From positions 11,449,473 to 11,513,472 of the forward strand of contig JAQFVV010006215.1 in NCBI GenBank assembly GCA_028023455.1: a DNA stretch of 64,000 nt, written 5' to 3'. The position numbers and the translations under genes were made by a program. Source of the DNA: Epiperipatus broadwayi (Eukaryota > Onychophora > Udeonychophora > Euonychophora > Peripatidae). Positions 56,088 through 64,000 of this stretch are shown piece after piece (the stretch's first letter is position 1; every line of letters starts with the position of its first letter). The notes beneath the pieces are model-generated. The model saw only the letters and a list, made by a program, of their open reading frames with translations. It was not told where the DNA came from and did no database searches.

Positions 56088-57828
56088 ATTATAACAGTAC
56101 AGATGGAAAAAAAGAGTATCCTTTAACTTCAGGTGCCCATTGATAATAGTATGAACTTATGTGAGAGACTCTAAAAATTCTACTTAAATCTTTATGGAAT
56201 AAAAATACTTTATAAAATCTGTAAATTATTTATAAATGTTAATTGAAAACAAGGTTTTGCAGTAATGTATATTTAAAATTAAATGATATTTTATTAACTC
56301 CAAATATACTTAAAATGAAAATAAACAATGATCTTAGGGAAATGATAATAATAATATTAATGTGGCTATAAATGGTTGGGGGATGAAAACTTTTATTTAT
56401 ATCATTAATAAACAATAATAAACAAATGTGATAATAATTGACCCAGCTTTGATTATTTCACAGCATTCAATTAATGAAGCTGTTACAAATTGTTTTATAA
56501 ATGAAGTTGCTATATGAAAGCTTTTTTTAGAATTCAAAATAAAGTTTTTGGGTGAATGAAACAAATGAAAGAATATTACAAATCCACAGTTCTTAAATTG
56601 CATACATCTGTGAGATCCTTTGTATGTAATATGTGCTAGCTATCTAATCATTCATACACTCATGCATTATAATGTATATTCACATAGATAGTAATATTAA
56701 AATTGTTATACCTGGCCAATAAACATATTATCTCTAAAAATTCTAGAACAAAAACAAGCAAAAATATGCATGCATAGTAAAAATAATAATACTATAAACG
56801 AGTTTTATTAAATTGTAGAAAATGTCATTTAAAAGTGTTTTATATAAAAGTCTTCTTTATTCAAAATCTTATGATTAGCAAAGATTGACATGAATAGTGA
56901 ACAAATTGGCTCCAGATGATCATTTCATTCTAAGTCAATTATCTTTATAGTTCATAAGATGATTCAATTCATTAAAAATTTCCATTTGGTCCACCAAAGT
57001 CATAAAAAACTTCTTGCAAAAAATTCTGGTATAGCAATGATAAGATAGTTTACTTTATAATGGAATAAATTTCCTATTTTGCAATTTCTTAAGAATGAAG
57101 TTCATGAAATATAATTCCTTGTCAGAAGTTTGAAATAGAGTGGATAAATAGGATTCTTTAAAACAACTATCCCCAAACTTTTAAATGCATGTAAAAATCA
57201 TCATCAAGTTTATGGGCAGAAATTGGAATGATCAAGGCATTTGATCCTTTTCTACTTAGCTTTTAGCAATGCATACTGTTATTCAAATGCCAAATGTAGA
57301 TTTTTAAAAAAATAATCTGCTATTAATAGCTGCTGATTCAAGTTGCAAGTAAGTAATTTCCATTCTATTTTATCCTTTTTGATATCAATTTTCATCTTAT
57401 CATTTCACATAACATTGTTGTAGGAATTCTACCATATATTATCTAGTTATGTTTTTATATAAATTTTGATATAGTTGCACACACATTTAAAGTTAGTATT
57501 TTAGAATTTTTGAAGATTAATAAAATATAAATCATTTGATCTTTATAAAAATTAAATGTAATGGGCTTTTGGAAATTAAGTCTTAATTTATATTTTTTTT
57601 GCGTACACAACTGTTATAACTCGTATTAAGTAAAGTCTAAATTGTAGCAAACTTCTCTTTTTTAAATAGTTATTTATAATTTAGGATGCTTTAGGAATAA
57701 ACATTCCATATGTGAATAAAATATAATTAAATAAATAACATAAAGTAAAATAGATAGCGAACATAAATATTTTTTTATCATTTTATTATTAATGTAGTCT
57801 TAAAAATAGGCATATTATTATAATATAT
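56088..57828 (-). repeat. Long direct repeat B (LTR-like), uninterrupted
   Basis: 1.74-kb partner of the repeat at 49574-53700. Starts ATTATAACAG (against ATTGTAATGA in A) and ends CATATTATTATAATATA (against TATATTATTATATAT). Terminal bases are not the usual TG...CA. The small ORFs inside it are not shared with copy A and are not genes. Confidence 0.72.
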
Positions 57829-60800
57829 AGCATTGACTTTGGTACATTTTTGATAAATCATATTCATTATTATAAAACAACTGGCGAATTGATTTTTACT
57901 AATGATATAAGTATATATAGAAAAAATTGCTTTTTTATGCAGTTTAGTAGTTATAGAGAATAAATTTTTAACGTTATTTAGATCTATAAGAAAAATCTTC
58001 AGTATTTTTATAATGTAATTTTTATTATATATATATATATCTTTTTAGATATACTTAAAACTTCCATTCCATCCCACATTTTTGAAACAAATAAATAAAG
58101 GCACCTGTAAAAGACAAATGAACCATACAAAATAATATTCAGAAGCAGAACTAGCTGTGCTAAAAGCCTCATCAAGCCTTGTAACACTATGCAACCCAAT
58201 TTTTTTCTTTAATCTAATGAACTTTGCTGATAATAAACTCCTTTACAGAAACAACTATAATAGAAGACAGTAAAAAAATTATTCAAATAAGTATGCTATC
58301 ACCTGTCATTTGCTTTTGATTAATCTATATTACTTTAAAAAGTTACCATTACTTTTATAATGTTAAGCTGAAATACCATTTTATTATGTTTTTCCATTAA
58401 TTTATCATTTTTTAAAATAATGTAGATCACCAATTTAATCATATCTTATTTAAAATTTTAATTGTTTGATATTTTACAACATTCTCTTTTCAAAATGATA
58501 TTTTTCACTTCATTTCTGACAAATTTTGATGCTATTTTTCTAATTTATGATTAAAATTAATATTTGTAAATGTAAAAAAAATAATTTAAAAATCAAAAAC
58601 TAATGAAAACTAACATAGTAAGAAAAATTAGTCCAAATAATCTCACATGATGTAATAATGAAATCTAGCACTTTATTCAAAACAGAAAACAAAGAAAAGC
58701 CTTATACAAGTAGTTTCTATTTCAGCAAATAAAACTTGTAACATTTTTTTATTTCAGACAATGGCATTTGTTGATTTATCAATTCCACTTAGTGTCTACA
58801 ATTTTACTGGATTTCTGTTTTGATTTTTTTTTTTTTAACATTAACATTCAACCATGTTAATTTCTATTTTTATGGCACATAACTAAAATTATTACAGTAT
58901 ATACACATAGGAAAATATTTTTAAAAAATATGTACATCATTTTTATTATTAGAAATATTAAAAAAAATTAATGAATTAAATTTATAATCAAGCTTTAAAT
59001 ATCTGACATTTTATTGGTTTTTTTTAATCAGAATTTTATTTCAATTTTTTCAAGCTCTACTTATGTGGCTCATAGTAAAATTATTACATCATACTTTACC
59101 TAGGAAAATTCTTATATATATGCAACATTTTTCTATTAAAGAACTTGTATTTTGATTTCTTTTTAACATTAATATTAATCAGCTTTTAAATTGTTCTTTT
59201 ATGGCTGAAATTATTACAATAAATGCAAATAGGAGAATACTTTTAAACAAAAGTATATACAATGTTTTGCTATTACTTTTTGAATTTCTTTTTTGATGTC
59301 AATATTAATCCAATTGAAAATATTATTTTATGGTGATAACAAAAATTAGTATATACGTCTATGATAATATTTTTAGATAAAAATATATATAATACAACAG
59401 TTTTACATTAGGAGTATAAAAATAAGCAAATTTAATTGATAATCATGTTTTATATGGCAAAGATGTACATCATTGTAATATTCACTGTATATTTTTGCTT
59501 CTGAATATATCATAATTTGGTAAGAAAAAGTGTTGGTTTACTAGTAATTCACTGTAAAAGTTTTTGTTGTGTTAGATCTCATTGTATGTGTGAATGAATT
59601 TATACATATATATATATATATATATATTCTTCTAAGTTTTTCTGAATGTAAGAACAGTTAAGAGATAGATGTGTTATGGTTATATTTATGATTAAGCATA
59701 ATATTTAAAATTACTTCAGAGATGCTTCAATAACATCTCAATTATCTTTGTCAAGACATATTGTGTTTACAAAGAAAAAAAATCCCTATAAAAAAACTTG
59801 CATGCATCCATATTCAAAACAATAAACAGGTCATAGGTTAATACAAACCAAGGTTAAGATGACAGTGTTATTAAAATATAGGTTTTGTCTCTAACATATC
59901 AATAGGTAATTTAATGTCCATTATGTAAGAGCCCTTTCTCAAGGCAAATGCTTTTAAAGCAGTTCAAAAGATAACTGTTACATATGGGTATCAATTAGAA
60001 CTATCCATTTTATTAACTGGTCTTTTTTTATGCATAGTATCATTCCTATTTTTATAAAGAGGGAAATGTGATATCTCTTGTCTATGAAAATAATCATGCC
60101 ATTATAAATTTATATAATTTCTTATATATTCCAAATTTATTTACATATATTTCTATATGCATTGATAAAAAAACACACATCTAAATATAGTTTTTGATTT
60201 TATTGATCAATGTTTAATTAATAAAATGAATTTAAATGACTCTGTCTTTGGCAATATTAAGCCTTATTGAAGTAAGTTGACTTATAAAAGACCATAGTAT
60301 TGGTTATTCAAACTTTAATATCAAGTCTATTGATTTACAGTGTCCATATGTATGAATATGTTTCATGAATTGATGAGATGGTTGTTTTTTAATGTGCATA
60401 TACTGCAAAGCAATTAGTCTTTTTTTTTCTATTGTAGGTAATTGGAGCTTACACCGTTTTAAATTTGTTTACGTGTTTCATTGGCTAAAGATAGTCATTT
60501 TTATCAAAATTATCTGCTTCAAGAATAGGTTGATTATTAATCAAAAATTTAAATAAGATACTTCCATTTGACTAATGGAGCTGAGAGAAAAGATCCACTG
60601 ATAATAAAAAACTTGATAATATTGTTTTTATTTTCTGACAATAAGCAAAGCAAAATTCAAATTAATTTCCAATTAAATAATAGTTGAGCAGTACCAATAT
60701 TAAAAATGCACTTGAAAAGGATTAAAATATTATTCAATAATTATTTTAAACAACCAGTTAGTTATATTTTTGAATAAATTGATATTTTGATTATTTTTGT

Positions 60801-60950
60801 CATAATGTTATTAGTGCTGCCTTTATGAAAAAACTTTCAATTGTACTTTACTCAGAATTAAACAAATCTATTACTGTGATTCACAATAAAGATAAAATCC
60901 AAAAAAGTTTAAGTTAGATTATTAATATACCTTGTTATTACACTGAGGCA
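57829..60950. other. AT-rich stretch
   Basis: No coding sequence recognised. It includes the degenerate tandem repeat at 58815-59400 and an AT run at about 59606-59629. Less AT-rich pockets near 59750-59960 carry no frame I can support. Confidence 0.4.
58815..59400. repeat. Degenerate tandem repeat, about 130-bp units
   Basis: Four diverged units are anchored by an ATTATTACA...ATAGGAAAATA-like motif at about 58888, 59080, 59210 and 59344, each linked by TTTTTAACATTAATATTAAT-like sequence and a TTTTATGGC-like motif. Spacing is about 190, 130 and 134 bp. Confidence 0.6.
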
Positions 60951-60954
60951 AAAC

Positions 60955-61045
60955 TCTCCATACAGTAGCACCTCTCAGTACAAGCCAGAGTAATCAATGG
61001 ATGCAGGAAGGTTTTTGCATAAAATTCCTATCTAGTGCCTATTCA
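60955..61045. repeat. Half member of the foldback family
   Basis: AGGCAAAACTCTCCATACAG through CAAGCCAGAGTAATCAATGG and GCATAAAATTCCTATCT matches the left arm and loop of the 42.8 kb element and the 25.19 kb fragment. No right arm follows, so it is the linear form. Confidence 0.7.
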
Positions 61046-61338
61046 TCCAATATCCCCAGAGTAGTTTCTAGATTGTGGCTTTCATCAGTGAGGATCCTTG
61101 AATCTGAGAGCATTGCATCTAGATATCAGGATTTAATGCAATCCTCCAGCATCCACCTTTTACTTTATTAGCTAACTATAAAGCTTTGAGTCAAAAATAA
61201 AAAACACAATAATGTTTTCAATTCAACCTCATTAACTTGTACAGCCATATAGATCTGAACTAAGTTCAGCATCCATACTTTTTGGTGGTTTTGGTTCTTT
61301 AATAACAAGTCACCATAATCCTATTGGGCAGGATTGGT

Positions 61339-61551
61339 ATTAAACCAATAAATATCACATGATCATCATTCTCTATGTTTACACAAGCTGTTTACACTGA
61401 GGCAAAATTCTTCATACAGTAGCATCACTTTCTGCATCCAGCAATTACTTGGTTTGTATTGAGTGCAATTACTATATGGAGAGTTTTGCCTGTGTAAACA
61501 ACTTGTGTAAGTATAAAAAAGGGAGATCGTGTGATGTTTATTGGTTTTAAT
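61339..61551. repeat. Foldback family member with long outer arms
   Basis: The ends ATTAAACCAATAAATATCAC and its partner near 61532-61551 pair, and pairing continues inward through GATC, GTTTACACAAG and GAGGCAAAATTC with small indels. This gives about 100-bp arms around a short centre. It is the only copy where the outer right extension of the family (GTGATGTTTATTGG) has a matching left partner, so it may show the full structure. Confidence 0.75.
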
Positions 61552-64000
61552 ATCTCGGTATTACTATGAAATTTAAATATACCTAAGAATCATAGAGAAA
61601 AAGATAAAAAGATAAAATCCCAATGTAATATATTGAAATAAGATCCAGTAATGAAGTAGAAAATATAATGTACAATGCATTACTTTTAAAAAAAGAGATA
61701 GACATAGTGAACATTGAATAGCAACCATTTTGAAATAAATCACAATTGTTTTAAAAGAACAAAAAGATTTTTAAAAAATCATAAAATTACATTAAATTTA
61801 TTAGTAATCACAAATACCAAAACAGTAGAAAATCATTTACTAATACATTTATCCTGTATTAATTAGGACTGGACTATATATGCATGTGAGAGCAATGAAG
61901 TTTATAGTTTTACAGTGCACCCGTTATTAGGTCTAAACTTATTAAATTACAAATTATCAGCCAGAATAATAATTTCTGACCATTCTCTTTCATTATATGT
62001 ATTGAACATCAATCTATCCTCATGAAATATTTACAGTTTTTAATACCTGATTTCCACACTAAAACTAATCCATCTTTTATATTTGCATGTGACTTGTTTA
62101 TCTTTTAAAGTATTAATAAACTTATAGTTAACGTCAAACATAATAGGATATTAGCACATAGCACATGAGATAGACACAATTTGCAATTAATTTTTATAAT
62201 CCCCCTCCCCTTGTCTAAATATTTACACATCTCACTACAAAGATATATAAGTAATAATTATATACTATGCTAGTGCTATGTTTATTTTATCAAATTTATA
62301 GTGTACTTCTCATTATATCTAAACGCATTATGACATAAATATTCAAAATATATTTATAGTGAGAGATGGTGATGAAATAAATTTTATGTTGGAAGACGAT
62401 TTATAACCTAATAAGTTTGATATATGGAAAATGGGCTAAAACTACAAATTTTATTGGTTACATATTTTCTGGCATAGTATCTAATTGTCACGCACACACA
62501 CATATATATATACAACACAAGAGAACAGAAACTTAAAATATAAAAACTTAAAATGTTTGAATTTTTATTATGAAAGACACTTATTCTTCAACATCTGAAT
62601 GTCATATAAAGAATATGCTTAGAAAAATGTAATTTTAATCATATAATTATGCACTTCCTCTAAATTAAATATTTATTTAACAAGAGAATTTTAAATTTTT
62701 AACCTGTAATATAATATTCAACATTTTAATTTTTATAAACTATGATAAGATAACTAAATTTTCTCAGGATTTCAATTTTCTGAGATTTTTTTTACATTTG
62801 TTTCAAACATATTGTAGATTATTAATGTTTAAATTTGTAATCAATATGTATATATATATCCAATTTTAAAATTATTATATTTTGACTAATCAATAAAAAG
62901 AAATGCAAAATAAGAAATTCTAAGACTTTTTTTGAAATGAAAATATTATTTATTTCTTCTGATAGTTTATAAACATTAATAAACATAAATTACAAATTTA
63001 TATTGTATGAAAAAAAAATTTAATAAATTTTTAGCATATCAAATATATTAAATATAATTTGTTTTCGACTTTAAAAACTTATGCCGAAAGGCGTGCTATT
63101 TTATAACATCTACTATTTTACAGTGAGCTTTCTAGATGGTATACTACAATTTAAATGCTATGCTTCAGTTTTTTAATATATTATATATACAAACGACATA
63201 ATATAATGTAATTAAAAATTCTATCGCTAAACAATCAATTCATTACCAACCTAGCTAAAACTTACTATAAACATCATAAATTTTAATTAAAATGAATCAA
63301 TTACAGCAAGTTAAAAATAATTATCTTTATTTTAAAATCATTAATACTGTATTGTTGCACGCAACTAGAACTAATACATTTTCTCTGACCTTTTTTTTTA
63401 ATATTAGAATTTTTATGCAAGTTTTTTAAAACTTTACTTTTATTTAAAATTGAAATTTTAAAAGAAGCAGAATAAAATTCATTAAAAATTTAACTTTAGA
63501 TATAACCCTTGCATTAATTAAAACACGTTCATGACAAATAGGGCCTAGAACAATAATAAAAATTAACTTTGGTTTACAAACATTCACAAACAATTTGTGT
63601 ATATGTCTTTCATTTAGTAAACGGAACATAGAAGCCAGTTATCTTTCCCTCTCTTTTTTTCATATTGTTATCTCAATGAATTTAAAATAATTCAATGAAG
63701 TTATTATATTGTCAAGGCAACAAAATCTTACAACAATCTATAATAAAAGAACTCTGAAAATAGAGAAAAATAAAATGAAAGTCTCACTGATAGGACAAAT
63801 TATAATAAACGGCATTATAAAAATGGAAGGTACTCTCTATATTAAAGCAGTTTTTTTATTAAGAAAAACAAATACATATAATTTCAGTGTAAATCATTAT
63901 CTCCTACATTTGGCAACTATCATATGTTCAATTTTATTTAAAACCCAAATGGTAAGAGTGACGCATTCAACCAAACACTGTACTTTTCGTTGTGTGTACA
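61552..64000. other. AT-rich stretch to window end
   Basis: No gene, RNA or repeat structure recognised. Short open frames on either strand have no family resemblance and typical AT-driven composition. Confidence 0.45.

Noticed and set aside
61070-61110. Second hammerhead core (CTGATGA on the minus strand near 61085)
   Set aside because: A GAAA-like string follows but the bases between do not form a stem II and no flanking helix pairs.

Overview
Eukaryotic, very AT-rich DNA of the kind seen in an invertebrate animal genome. I recognise no intact protein-coding gene, no rRNA or standard tRNA gene, and nothing bacterial or plasmid-like. Almost everything identifiable is a transposable element or a derivative: three copies of one RTE-clade LINE, a BovB-like RTE fragment, a CR1/jockey-like LINE 3' end, three LINE C-termini with the same CX2CX8HX4C finger, a Penelope-like element with a GIY-YIG endonuclease, a Ty3/gypsy element, tRNA-derived SINEs, several foldback/MITE-like families and many AT microsatellites. 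The RTE, Penelope, gypsy and SINE mix supports a metazoan, but I cannot name the species.

Layout. 1-2.2 kb: RTE copy 1, running off the left edge, with RT open except for one stop. 2.65-3.97 kb: LINE 3' half with poly(A). 6.58-7.24 kb: an inverted-repeat insertion flanked by 13-bp direct repeats. 7.44-10.1 kb: RTE copy 2. About 13.8-19.7 kb: a decayed gypsy element on the minus strand, split by RTE copy 3 between RT and RNase H and by a tRNA-SINE in the integrase C-terminus. 20.3-22.2 kb and 46.9-49.55 kb: two opposite copies of one non-coding element. 22.3, 25.2, 42.8, 60.95 and 61.3 kb: members of a foldback family. 29.5-32.04 kb: a CR1-like LINE end leading into a 64-unit ATT array, then a 5'-truncated LINE with a 15-bp target duplication. 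32.6-32.9 kb: two tRNA-like SINEs head to head. 36.1-36.4 kb: another foldback. 37.3-39.9 kb: BovB-like RT remains, a possible host exon with one stop, and the Penelope-like element. 40.05 and 44.3 kb: a repeat family carrying a type I hammerhead ribozyme, apparently complete at 44.3 kb. 45.6 kb: a SINE with a 14-bp target duplication. 49.57-57.83 kb: two 1.7-kb direct repeats around a 2.4-kb interior with a broken coiled-coil ORF, resembling a non-autonomous LTR element. 58-64 kb: AT-rich DNA with degenerate tandem repeats.

No pathway can be reconstructed. The interest lies in the order of nested insertions, the ribozyme-bearing repeat, the foldback elements and the LTR-like structure. All homology calls come from reading translations by eye; no searches were run.
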